Under the pieces are notes generated by a model. The model did not search any database, was not told where the DNA came from, and was given only the letters and a program-made list of their open reading frames with translations. The translations under genes and the position numbers were made by a program. Below are positions 51,435 through 60,023 of a stretch of DNA of 64,000 nt, one piece after another (position 1 is the stretch's first letter; each line of letters opens with the position of its first letter). The DNA is from Anaerolineae bacterium (GTDB lineage: Bacteria > Chloroflexota > Anaerolineae > Aggregatilineales > Phototrophicaceae), in contig JALHNB010000001.1 of NCBI GenBank assembly GCA_022843745.1, positions 214,019 through 278,018 of the forward strand, read 5' to 3'.

Positions 51435-51565
51435 GGTGCGGGGCGCGAACTGCGCAAACTCCTTTACTGAATGGACAAAGTGGGCATTTTTGAAAGGGAA
51501 TCACCCAAACCTATTAGAAACATAGTATGAGGCCGTCTAGAATTTATACAACTCGGTTAGAGTCG

Positions 51566-52822
51566 TCAGAAATCGTTCAGAATTTCGGCGGCGGCGCGGC
51601 GACCACTGGCATAAGCGCCATGAACTGTGCCGATCCAGGGCAGCGGTGCAGTCGCTTCGCCCGCCCAATAGAGGCGTTTTTCGAGTGGTTTTGCTAGTTC
51701 GTCCCTTGCGCCCACACACCCAGGCGGCGTGACGCTGTATGCGCCCAGCGCGAACGGGTCGGCAGGCCAATTTTCGAGATGCGTCGCGGATGGCTGAATA
51801 TCCGGGCGACCAAGTTCCTGGCGCAGCGTTTCTAAACCCTTTTGCAACGCTCCGGCTTCACCCAGTGCCAGAAGTTCTCGCGCCCAATTGCCCGTCGCGA
51901 ACGCTGTCCAGATTTGATACGGAAGATCGCGACCAAACGTTGGTGACCACCACATCGGTGGGTTCAACGCGCTATAAATGGTACTAATATGCACAGGCAC
52001 AATTGGCTCGTCAAAGCGATACATCATTTTGATGCCCGGCCCCATGCTGAGATTTTGAATCGCGGCCTGCTTGTTGGCGGGTAAATCCGGCGAAAATTGC
52101 ACTCTGCCCGTTTGCAACACGCCGATTGGCAGCGTAATCAACGCGCGGTCAGCCTCGAAAATCTGACCATCTGCCGCCGCGATACGAACCCCATTATTGT
52201 TCCACTCCACCGATTCGATAATCGTTTCCAGCCGAATATCAATGCCCTGCGCCAGATGATTGGCGATGGTGTCGTAGCCATCGAGGATGCGGAAATCACC
52301 TTCCCCGGCAGTTTCATCCTGCAATTCCGCGAGGCACGAAAGCGCACTCACATGAGCGATGTCCTCGGCAATCGAATTGCCATAGGAACGGCGCACATAT
52401 TGCAACTGGTCGGCGCTAAAGCCGATGCGCTTCAGATAGCTCTCGAAATCTTCGTCGTCGGGCAAAGCGGGAATATTTGGCAAATCCCACGAGCGTGTCA
52501 GGTCAAAATCGGGATAGAGGCGGCGTGATTCATCCATTGTTCGCCACGATTTATCGGCAAGGCGAACCATCGAGTCATGGCGTTTACGGACGTGGATTGT
52601 GCGCAGTTGAAGTTTGCGCACCAGCAGTCAGGTCGGAGCGTCGCTGCCGTGAATGAATTCTCCGCCAAATTCGATGGGAATGTCAGCAAAATCGTGGTTG
52701 GTATAAGCCCGTCCGCCAATACGGTTACGCGCTTCGAGGATTGTTACTTTTTTGTTCGCATCGGTCAGATCACGAGCAGCGGCTAAACCCGCGAAGCCCG
52801 CGCCGATAATCAGCGTTGACAT
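51566..52822 (-). pseudogene. Flavin monoamine oxidase interrupted by one in-frame TGA
   Basis: From ATG 52822 the frame holds 418 codons with one stop, TGA at 52630-52628. The N-terminal part has the FAD fold [17 protein letters not shown] and [11 protein letters not shown] with [12 protein letters not shown]; the part after the stop continues LVRKLQLRTI. C-terminal motifs such as LYWAGEATAPLPWIGTVHGA and SGRRAAAEIL complete the amine oxidase. The expected residue at the stop is Trp (EFIHG...PTW-LVR-LGL pattern). The context ACC TGA CTG matches that in the GNAT gene 1.5 kb away. Confidence 0.78.
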
Positions 52823-53096
52823 GATAAACCTGTTAAGTGGTATGTTATTTCTCAGTTTCAGTGTAGCCGAAGTCGGAAATGGTGTCAACGGGTGGTGAAA
52901 GCGGTTTTTTCGTGTATCTATGTGATTCGCCATTCCCCCCACAAACATATTCCCCTAACGAGCAAATGTTCTATAATTATATATGGGTGAATAGAGAATG
53001 CCGACCCATCTTCGTGATTCTGAGGGACTTCTCAAATATCAATAAGCCCTGGCAATGGGCCATTTGAGAAGGCTCGAACAAATTTGGAGACGTTTT

Positions 53097-53519
53097 ATGA
53101 CAACCGTATCAACACCTCTGATTTTTAGCGGCGGACAGAGCAATTACTATGCAAAAGATGTCGAACGACTGGTGATCTTTTACCGTGATCATTTTGGTTT
53201 TAAGGAGACATATCGCACACCCCAGGAGGGGCAAGCGGAACATGTCGAGCTGCGCCTGGGCGACTATCTGATTGGTTTTTCGTCGCAGGATGCCGCTCGT
53301 CGTATCCATCATCTACCCATTGATCCTGGCAAGCCACGCGGCGAGATTGTGCTCTGGACGAGCGATGTTGACCAGGCGCATCAAATGTTGATGGCCGACA
53401 ATGTGTGCTGTATTCGCGAACCCCACAACTTCGATGTCAATGAAAAATTGCTGCTGCGAGTGGCCTGGTATGAGGACCCTGAAGGCAATATTTTTCAGAC
53501 GGTCTGTAAAAGGCAATGA
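53097..53519 (+). CDS. VOC (glyoxalase/bleomycin-resistance) superfamily protein
   Basis: 140 aa from ATG 53097 with GGAG upstream. SNYYAKDVERLVIFYRDHFG and ELRLGDYLIGFSS form the first module; GEIVLWTSDVDQAHQMLMAD and AWYEDPEGNIFQTVCKR the second. Some metal-binding positions (Glu in VELRL, Glu-Gly-Asn end) are kept. Substrate unknown. Confidence 0.85.
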   Translation: MTTVSTPLIFSGGQSNYYAKDVERLVIFYRDHFGFKETYRTPQEGQAEHVELRLGDYLIGFSSQDAARRIHHLPIDPGKPRGEIVLWTSDVDQAHQMLMADNVCCIREPHNFDVNEKLLLRVAWYEDPEGNIFQTVCKRQ

Positions 53520-53764
53520 GGTTGAGAGTGGTGAACGGTATGGGGTAGGGTCAGGTAATGAAGACATGCCCACCCTGTCATGATACCGAAAATCAAGTCA
53601 AAGTTGGGAAAACGTGCGCGGGAAGTCAATGCTTCAAATGCAGGCAATGTGCCTAACGTTCCTGTATATTTGATTGATTGCGTCTATTCACCACTCCCCA
53701 GGCTTGAAATGCCACGCGCAAATCGAGTATCTTTAGCCGCATATCACTTTCATGGAGCAACATT
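53520..53764. other. Intergenic region before the P1 peptidase gene
   Basis: About 245 bp. No supported gene or repeat was seen. A TGGAGC ribosome-binding-like site lies just before ATG 53765. Confidence 0.5.
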
Positions 53765-54838
53765 ATGGCACGAGCGCGTTTGCGTGATCTGGGAATCACG
53801 ATTGGGGATTTGCCGACTGGCGGCTATAACGCCATTACCGATGTACCCGGAGTGCTGGTGGGACATCACACGCTCATTTACGACGAGCCGCGTGTCGCCC
53901 GCACAGGTGTGACCGTCATCCAGCCGAACGACAGAATTTGGGAAAACCATGTCTACGCCGGATATTTTTCCTTTAACGGCAACGGCGAAATGACCGGCCT
54001 ACCCTGGGTGGAAGAATCCGGTACGCTTGGTTCGCCCATCGGTATCACCAATACTCATCAGGTCGGCCTCGTGCGCGATGCGTTCGTCAAATATGAGGTC
54101 GAAAAAGGCAGCGGAATGGGCTGGTTGCTGCCCGTCGTCGCCGAAACATACGACGGCTGGCTGAATGACATTAATGCTTTTCATCTCCAGCAGGAACACG
54201 TTATGCAAGCGCTGGAGGATGCGAAAAGCGGCCCTGTCGCCGAGGGCAATGTCGGTGGTGGCACGGGCATGATCTGCCACGAATTTAAAGGCGGGATCGG
54301 CACGTCATCTCGCATGGTCAGCGGCGCAAGCGGCGATTTCACCGTCGGTGTGCTGGTGCAGGCCAATTATGGAGATCGCGAACTTTTCCGCGTCGATGGT
54401 GTCCCAGTAGGCCATCAGATTTCTGAAGAACACACGCCCTATCCCTGGGGCAAGCCGCCGTCAGGCAGCTCGATCATCGTGACGATTGCGACAGACGCGC
54501 CTTTGCTATCGGATCAATGTAAACGGTTGGCGCGGCGGGCGACGGTGGGGTTAGCGCGTGTTGGCGGAGTCGGTCACAACGGCAGCGGCGATATTTTCCT
54601 GGCCTTCGCGACAGGCAACACGATTCCGGCGAAAACGGATTCGATTCAAAATATCCGCACACTCCCGCACCAGCATCTCAATCCGTTTTTCGAAGCAGTA
54701 GCCGAAGCAACCGAAGAGGCAATTTTGAACGCCCTTTGCGCCGCCGAAACACTCACGGGCTTCGACGGTCACACGGCCTACGCGCTGCCTCTGGACGAAC
54801 TTCAGCGCATCATGGCGAAGTACACAGATAAAAATTGA
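53765..54838 (+). CDS. P1-family peptidase (DmpA/BapA-like N-terminal-nucleophile aminopeptidase)
   Basis: 357 aa. ITDVPGVLVGHHTLI, GNGEMTGLPWVEESGTLGSP with ITNTHQVG, GNVGGGTGMICHEFKGGIGT and PPSGSSIIVTIATDAPL match DmpA. The nucleophile Ser follows Gly in GSSIIV, where self-cleavage makes alpha and beta chains. Family members release N-terminal D- or beta-amino acids. With the M42 peptidase downstream and the M55 enzyme at 30.6 kb, the organism has several unusual-peptide scavengers. Confidence 0.92.
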   Translation: MARARLRDLGITIGDLPTGGYNAITDVPGVLVGHHTLIYDEPRVARTGVTVIQPNDRIWENHVYAGYFSFNGNGEMTGLPWVEESGTLGSPIGITNTHQVGLVRDAFVKYEVEKGSGMGWLLPVVAETYDGWLNDINAFHLQQEHVMQALEDAKSGPVAEGNVGGGTGMICHEFKGGIGTSSRMVSGASGDFTVGVLVQANYGDRELFRVDGVPVGHQISEEHTPYPWGKPPSGSSIIVTIATDAPLLSDQCKRLARRATVGLARVGGVGHNGSGDIFLAFATGNTIPAKTDSIQNIRTLPHQHLNPFFEAVAEATEEAILNALCAAETLTGFDGHTAYALPLDELQRIMAKYTDKN

Positions 54839-54845
54839 TAAAAAT

Positions 54846-54881
54846 CCTTTGCGCTTCTTAGCGCCCTTAGCGCCTTTGCGT
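54846..54881. repeat. TTAGCGC-type dispersed short repeat
   Basis: CCTTTGCGCTTCTTAGCGCC followed by CTTAGCGCCTTTGCGTC: near-repeated words between the two peptidase genes. Sequences of this style are widely dispersed between genes in many bacteria, from general knowledge. No coding potential. Confidence 0.5.
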
Positions 54882-54915
54882 CAAATCTTCCGCCTTTCCT
54901 GATTGGAGCATACTC

Positions 54916-55965
54916 ATGACCATCGAATTTCTCAAACGCCTGTTATCCGCGCCCGGCCCATCGACGCAGGAAGTGATTCCCGCCCGCGTCTGGCGCGAAG
55001 AAGCTTCTAAATTTGCTGACGAAGTACGCGCGGACGTGCGCGGGAACAGCTTCGCGATACTCAACGGTGGTGCGCCGCGTGTTCTCCTGGCCGGACATAT
55101 CGACGAAATCGGCCTGATCGTCAGCCATATTGATGACGACGGCTTTTTGTGGTTCGCGGGGGTCGGCGGCTGGGACCCGCAGGTTCTCGTGGGTCAGCGT
55201 ATACGGCTGATCGGCAAGCAGAGTGAAGTCATCGGCGTGATCGGCAAAAAAGCGATTCACCTGATGAAGCCGGATGAGCGCGAGAAGGCCAGCAAAATTG
55301 AGGATTTGTGGATCGACATCGGCGCGACCAACAAAGCTGAAGCGCTGGAACAAGTGGGAGTCGGCACAGTGGGTGTCATCGACGCATCGGCTTACGATTT
55401 TCCGCACGGGCGTGTCGTTTCGCGCAGCGTCGATAACCGCATTGGCGCATATACCGTGCTGGAAGCGCTGCGTTTGCTGAATCAGAATCGACCCGCCGCG
55501 ACTGTTGCCGCTGTCGCCACCACGCAGGAAGAAATCTCGTTCGCGGGTGCGCAAACTTCAGCTTTCAGTTTCGAGCCTCACGTTTCCATTGCAGTTGACG
55601 TTACTCACGCGACGGATTATCCCTCATCTGATAAAAAGACGCGCGGTGAAGCCAAACTCGGCGCGGGGCCAGCACTGTCATGCGGATCGGTCAACAGCCC
55701 GGTGGTCTTTAAGATGATGACCGAAATCGCTGAACGTGAAGGCATCCCTTATACTGTTAAAGTGACACCATCGGCATCCGGCACAGACGCGGACGTGATT
55801 TATATGACGCGCGGTGGTGTAGCGTCCGGTGTCGTCTCGATTCCCAACCGCTATATGCACTCGCCCAATGAAATGATCCAGATGAGCGATGTCGAAAATG
55901 CCGCCAAATTGATCGCCGCGTTTGTGCGTTCACTGACTGCGGAGACGGATTTCGTGCCGCGATAA
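54916..55965 (+). CDS. M42-family aminopeptidase
   Basis: 349 aa. Metal and catalytic motifs: LLAGHIDEIGLIVSHI (His, Asp), VSRSVDNRIGAY (bridging Asp), ATTQEEISFAGAQ (Glu pair), VDVTHATDYPSS (Asp) and RYMHSPNEM (His). A cobalt- or zinc-dependent tetrahedral aminopeptidase (FrvX/TET type) that acts in the cytoplasm on peptides. It follows the P1 peptidase and may share its transcript. Confidence 0.93.
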   Translation: MTIEFLKRLLSAPGPSTQEVIPARVWREEASKFADEVRADVRGNSFAILNGGAPRVLLAGHIDEIGLIVSHIDDDGFLWFAGVGGWDPQVLVGQRIRLIGKQSEVIGVIGKKAIHLMKPDEREKASKIEDLWIDIGATNKAEALEQVGVGTVGVIDASAYDFPHGRVVSRSVDNRIGAYTVLEALRLLNQNRPAATVAAVATTQEEISFAGAQTSAFSFEPHVSIAVDVTHATDYPSSDKKTRGEAKLGAGPALSCGSVNSPVVFKMMTEIAEREGIPYTVKVTPSASGTDADVIYMTRGGVASGVVSIPNRYMHSPNEMIQMSDVENAAKLIAAFVRSLTAETDFVPR

Positions 55966-55970
55966 GCCGG

Positions 55971-56453
55971 ATGAATATCTATATTCGAATTTTTTTAGTC
56001 GCATCAGTTTCGACAGGCTTATACTCTGCCTTGAGAGGTGATCTGGAACAAGGTGTGATTCATGGTGTCATTCTGGGTAGCATCATGACGCTGGTCGTGG
56101 CAATCGTGCAGCGTTTTGCTCCAAAAGATGGCATCCACCAGACACGCACCATTGATCTGCCTTTGAGCTACGATCACGCCTTCGATTCCTGCCTTGCCGC
56201 AATTGGCACGGCCCTCAATGGCAAAATTACCACGCAGGATCGCGCATCTGGTCTGATTGAAGCGCGAACAGGAATGACCTGGAAAAGTTTCGGTGAAGAT
56301 ATTCTCATCACCATCCGCGAAATGGATGAAAACCTCACGCAGATTCGAATCGCCAGCAGGCCATCATTGTTCATCACCTGGGTCGATTACGGCAAGAATT
56401 CTGAGAATGTGGAGAAAGTCTTCATGTTTTTATCATCTCTTACCAATCAATAA
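55971..56453 (+). CDS. Small membrane-anchored protein of unknown function
   Basis: 160 aa. Two N-terminal helices (IRIFLVASVSTGLYSAL and VILGSIMTLVVAIVQRF) then a cytoplasmic domain: FDSCLAAIGTALNGKITTQD and RASGLIEARTGMTWKSFGED, ILITIREMDENLTQIRIASR. The GLIEARTG-W-SFGE pattern occurs in small alpha/beta domains of unknown role. It starts 5 nt after the M42 stop, so it is co-transcribed. Confidence 0.65.
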   Translation: MNIYIRIFLVASVSTGLYSALRGDLEQGVIHGVILGSIMTLVVAIVQRFAPKDGIHQTRTIDLPLSYDHAFDSCLAAIGTALNGKITTQDRASGLIEARTGMTWKSFGEDILITIREMDENLTQIRIASRPSLFITWVDYGKNSENVEKVFMFLSSLTNQ

Positions 56454-56508
56454 TGATTATCCTTAAGTGATATGGATTCACTTACAGGATAAAGTCGCAG
56501 GTAATGAG

Positions 56509-57633
56509 ATGTTAAAAAATTTCTGGTATGCGCTGGCTTTTAGCACCGAAGTAGCAGCGAAACCGCTTCGTGTGACAGCATTAGGGCAGGAATTCGTGAT
56601 TTACCGGACGGCAGCAGGTGAACCTGTCGTGATGAGCGATTTATGCGTTCATCGCGGCGGTGCGCTTTCCGATGGCTGGACAAAAGGTGATTGCATCGTC
56701 TGTCCCTATCATGGTTGGGAATATGAGCCAGGTGGCGCCTGCGCCCGCATTCCGTCCTATCCGATGGGGACGCCCATTCCCCGCAAAGCGCGTGTCGATG
56801 CTTATCCCACTGAAGAGCGCTATGGTTTTATCTGGGCGTTTTTGGGCGATCTCCCTGAAGCAGAACGTCCACCAATCCCACCGCTTCCTGAATTTGATGA
56901 CCCTCAATATCGCGCTGTTTACGGCAATTTCCAATGGAATGTTCATTACACCCGCGCCGTCGAAAATGGCATGGACATCGCCCATACGCCGTTTGTCCAT
57001 GCCGGTTCGTTCGGCAATCCCGATAAGCCAGAAATCGAATCTTACGAAGTCGAAGGCGTGGAGTGGGGTGGGTTGGCGACAGTGACTCTGGAACCGCCGC
57101 CGCCAACCGGAATCTGGGGGATGTTGTACAAAAACAAGGAACGGCGCGGCGTTCGCACCAGTGCTGGTTTCTACATGCCCAACGTGACACGCCTGGAAGT
57201 GCACCTGCCCATCGGCAATATGGTTATCCTCACCTGTCACCTGCCCGTTGACGAGCATACGACTATCAGCAAATGGCTGATGCTGCGCACATTTTTCACG
57301 CAGCCATTTTTTGATGGCGATTCCCGCAAACGAGCCGTTGCCATTTTTAAAGAGGATCAGCCTACTGTCGAGGCCCAGCGCCCCGAACTCCTGCCCTATG
57401 ACCTGAGCGCCGAACTGCATGTTCGTTCCGACGCGCTGCAAATCAGCTTCCGCCGCATCCGCAACGAATGTCTGGATAAAGGCTGGGGCATTGATACGCA
57501 TCTCATCCAGACCGAATTTTCCAACAAAAAAGCTGTCGTCATTCCATCGCCTGCCCGTCGGGAGATACCCGAACTGGCACAAGCCTGGGTGATGAAAGAA
57601 GTGCCTATCCAGAAAAATGGTGAGCGGAAATAA
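56509..57633 (+). CDS. Rieske non-heme iron oxygenase (PAO/VanA-like)
   Basis: 374 aa from ATG 56509. Rieske 2Fe-2S motifs are C46-x-H48 (LCVHRGG) and C65-x2-H68 (CPYHGW). The mononuclear iron site is in VENGMDIAHTPFVHAG, with H159 and H164. The domain order and CARIPSYPMG stretch match the group holding vanillate demethylase and plant pheophorbide a oxygenase. Its stop is followed at once (TAA ATG) by an SDR that resembles chlorophyll b reductase, hinting at a tetrapyrrole substrate; other aromatics are possible. Confidence 0.88.
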   Translation: MLKNFWYALAFSTEVAAKPLRVTALGQEFVIYRTAAGEPVVMSDLCVHRGGALSDGWTKGDCIVCPYHGWEYEPGGACARIPSYPMGTPIPRKARVDAYPTEERYGFIWAFLGDLPEAERPPIPPLPEFDDPQYRAVYGNFQWNVHYTRAVENGMDIAHTPFVHAGSFGNPDKPEIESYEVEGVEWGGLATVTLEPPPPTGIWGMLYKNKERRGVRTSAGFYMPNVTRLEVHLPIGNMVILTCHLPVDEHTTISKWLMLRTFFTQPFFDGDSRKRAVAIFKEDQPTVEAQRPELLPYDLSAELHVRSDALQISFRRIRNECLDKGWGIDTHLIQTEFSNKKAVVIPSPARREIPELAQAWVMKEVPIQKNGERK

Positions 57634-58440
57634 ATGGTAAAAATCATTGTCATTACAGGCAGCACACGCGGCATAGGCTTCGGGCTGGCTGAGTCCTTTT
57701 TGAAAATGGGCTGCTCGGTTGTTGTCAGTGGACGCAGTCAATCCAGTGTTGATAAAGCCGTAGCCGAATTATCAACCCGCTACGATAGCAAATATATTCT
57801 TGGTCAAGCCTGCGATGTGACACAATTTGACGATGTTCAGCGGTTGTGGGATGCGGCCAAAGCGCGTTTTGGCAGGGTTGATATTTGGATCAACAACGCG
57901 GGAATCGGCAACGTGATGATGCCGTTCTGGGAACAGCCGCCCGAAAATCTATCCGCAGTCGTCAATACCGATGTGACCGGGTTAATGTACGGTGCAAAAG
58001 TCGCGATCAGCGGCATGATCGAGCAGGGCAGCGGACATATCTATAACATGGAAGGGTTTGGCAGCGACGGCAGAATCAGCGTTGGCCTGACACCTTACGG
58101 CACGACCAAGTACGCAGTGCGCTATCTGGCCAAAGCGCTGGTCAAAGAAACCAAAGGCACATCCGTCAAAGTTTCCACCCTTAGCCCTGGCATTGTCATC
58201 ACGGATTTTCTGAGCGACGGGTATAAAGGTCGCGATCCCGCTGAATTTGAGCGTGCCAAACGCATCTACAATATCATCGGTGATCGCGTGGAAACTGTGA
58301 CCCCTTATCTGGCTGAAAAAGTGTTGGCGAACGACAAATCCGGCGCACGGATTGAATGGCTGACCACACCACAGGTCTTTGCTCGTTTCCTGACGGCATC
58401 TTTTAGAAAACGCGATTTGTTCAGCGAAAACTCTGATTGA
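57634..58440 (+). CDS. SDR resembling chlorophyll b reductase (NYC1/NOL)
   Basis: 268 aa. NAD(P)-binding ITGSTRGIGFGLAESF (G9-x3-G13-x-G15), NNAG at 87, and catalytic Y155 and K159 (PYGTTKYAVRY). The stretches GHIYNMEGFGSDG, LVKETKGTSVKVSTLSPGIV, ETVTPYLAEKVL and SGARIEWLTTPQVFARFLTA follow the order and wording of plant NYC1/NOL proteins (compare GHIFNM-GAGSGG and LTPPRI in those). NYC1/NOL reduce the formyl group of chlorophyll b. In a bacterium the substrate could be another formyl tetrapyrrole or an unrelated aldehyde. Translationally coupled to the Rieske oxygenase. Confidence 0.85.
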   Translation: MVKIIVITGSTRGIGFGLAESFLKMGCSVVVSGRSQSSVDKAVAELSTRYDSKYILGQACDVTQFDDVQRLWDAAKARFGRVDIWINNAGIGNVMMPFWEQPPENLSAVVNTDVTGLMYGAKVAISGMIEQGSGHIYNMEGFGSDGRISVGLTPYGTTKYAVRYLAKALVKETKGTSVKVSTLSPGIVITDFLSDGYKGRDPAEFERAKRIYNIIGDRVETVTPYLAEKVLANDKSGARIEWLTTPQVFARFLTASFRKRDLFSENSD

Positions 58441-58449
58441 TGCCAACGC

Positions 58450-59514
58450 ATGATTGAACCATTTGACCCCTCTCACCTGACTCCAGCCGCATCGCTCAAC
58501 CGCCTGCGGATTATTGATTTACCAGGTATCGACCCGCAAGTGAAGGGGAAAACAGGCTACGATTTAGTTTCGGCGCACGCTTTATCGGCGCTCATTCGCG
58601 AAAATGCTGATTTGCTTAAATTGCCATCCGCGCAAACGAAAAGTGATCGCGAACTGCCCATTTTATTGGATGGCTGTTTCGATTCAGATGATCCGCAGGT
58701 GCGCGACACAGCGCAGACGGTTAAAAAGCAGTTCGCCCGTAATCTGTATTATTTATTGCTCACCCTCAAGCGCGGCGATGAAATTAATCGACAAGCGCGG
58801 ACGGATTGGGACGAATCGTATTGGAATCATTGGCGTGATGTTCAGCATATCTGGCTTGGCGGCGGTCTGGTGAGTGGGCATCTGGGGAGGCAGGTCGTTG
58901 ATGACCTTCGCGATGAGTTTCAAACCGGATACTCAGTCTGCCTTGACCCGCATGGCGATGTTCTGCCGATGATCGGGGCAGCACGGCGTGTGCCATTTGG
59001 CTACGACTCGGCAGTCGTTTTCGATTTTGGCGGGAGTTTTGTCAAACGGGCGCGGACGATTTACGAAAATGGCACACTCACCGAATTCCATCGCTTGCCC
59101 GCCATCCCGACTCCATCGTTGACGGAAAATCAGCCGCATCTGCTTTTTGATTTTTTCGTCTCCACGATTGCTGAGACCTGGGAGCAGGTTGGTGGGAGAC
59201 TCGCGCCCGTGATCCCTGTCAGCCTCGCGGCATATGTTCGTGATGGTGAGCCGCTGGAACGCCAGGGCGGACTATATGCGAGCTTGCGTCAGGTCGCCGA
59301 CAACGCCCAACATACATTATCCGCAGCGGTCAGCGAACGCATCGGTATGGCGATACAGGTAATTCTATTGCATGATGGGACATCTGCGGCGCTGACATAC
59401 GCGGGTTCACCGCAAACCGCTGTTATCATGATCGGCACAGCGATGGGTGTGGGCTTTCCGCCCGCCATAGATGATTTACGCCCAAAATCTGAACATATCA
59501 AAGTAAGGAAATGA
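58450..59514 (+). CDS. Sugar-kinase-like (ASKHA/ROK-like) protein
   Basis: 354 aa. Phosphate-binding-like loop VVFDFGGSFVKRARTIYENG near residue 190, and a second ATP-site-like part VILLHDGTSAALTYAG followed by VIMIGTAMGVGFPP. These match the actin/hexokinase fold, but the N-terminal about 180 residues are not typical ROK. It is 9 nt after the NYC1-like gene. Substrate unknown. Confidence 0.6.
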   Translation: MIEPFDPSHLTPAASLNRLRIIDLPGIDPQVKGKTGYDLVSAHALSALIRENADLLKLPSAQTKSDRELPILLDGCFDSDDPQVRDTAQTVKKQFARNLYYLLLTLKRGDEINRQARTDWDESYWNHWRDVQHIWLGGGLVSGHLGRQVVDDLRDEFQTGYSVCLDPHGDVLPMIGAARRVPFGYDSAVVFDFGGSFVKRARTIYENGTLTEFHRLPAIPTPSLTENQPHLLFDFFVSTIAETWEQVGGRLAPVIPVSLAAYVRDGEPLERQGGLYASLRQVADNAQHTLSAAVSERIGMAIQVILLHDGTSAALTYAGSPQTAVIMIGTAMGVGFPPAIDDLRPKSEHIKVRK

Positions 59515-59518
59515 ATCT

Positions 59519-60004
59519 GTGCAAGTAATGAATGAAACGCAGCGCTTATTCCAGCTTTTGAGCGAAAACTACGCTCAGGCCGCTGCTGAACTCGCGAATT
59601 TTGATCCCAGTGCAGTCGTCTATGCCGAAAGCGGCTGGCGCGTACAGGATATTATGAGCCATTTGCTCGCCTGGGATACCGAAGTGGTACGCGCACTCAA
59701 GGCCTATCGCGATGGTGGATCATACCGGATACCGGATTATGAACTCGAACGATTTAACCATGCGCGTTACGAGGAGCGCAAAAATCAACCATCAGAGCAG
59801 GTCTATGTGGATTGGTTTGACATGCGGGAGCAGCTTAAAATCGTCGTCGCCACCATGACACCCGATCAATTGGCAGGAGAAATGACTAATCCATCGGGGC
59901 GGCGCGGCAAAGCCAATGATTTAATCGAAGAAATTACGAGCCACCAGCTCGAACATTTCGCGGATATACGCGCCGTAGGGGCTTGGTGTGCCAAGCCCTC
60001 TTAA
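59519..60004 (+). CDS. DinB-like protein ending in a hairpin repeat
   Basis: 161 aa; GTG 59519 with AAGGAA upstream (ATG 59528 is an alternative). SENYAQAAAELANFDPSAVV, DIMSHLLAWDTEVVRALKAY and the C-terminal TSHQLEHFADIRAV give the His residues (H48, H-x3-H) of the metal-binding DinB/ClbS fold. The last nine residues (VGAWCAKPS) and the frame to the stop are supplied by the hairpin repeat at 59975-59998, so the natural C-terminus was probably replaced. It lies 4 nt after the kinase-like gene. Confidence 0.75.
   Translation: MQVMNETQRLFQLLSENYAQAAAELANFDPSAVVYAESGWRVQDIMSHLLAWDTEVVRALKAYRDGGSYRIPDYELERFNHARYEERKNQPSEQVYVDWFDMREQLKIVVATMTPDQLAGEMTNPSGRRGKANDLIEEITSHQLEHFADIRAVGAWCAKPS
59975..59998. 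repeat. GTAG-led hairpin repeat, copy 2
   Basis: GTAG then an exact 8-bp stem GGGCTTGG / CCAAGCCC around TGTG. Same geometry as 12881-12904 with a changed stem, showing paired (compensating) differences. It lies inside the 3' end of the DinB-like gene. Confidence 0.65.
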
Positions 60005-60023
60005 AATCAACAGAGGTTATGAG

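Noticed and set aside
50676-52822. Selenocysteine or general TGA recoding
   Set aside because: Expected residue is Trp, not Cys; no SECIS-like element was evident; many genes in the window end in TGA and use TGG for Trp.
53580-53912. 110-codon plus-strand frame before the P1 peptidase
   Set aside because: It overlaps the well-supported peptidase start in another frame and shows no domain or ribosome-binding site.
56641-57741. 366-codon minus-strand frame
   Set aside because: Antisense to the Rieske oxygenase, with low-quality composition and no ribosome-binding site; the plus-strand gene has clear cofactor motifs.
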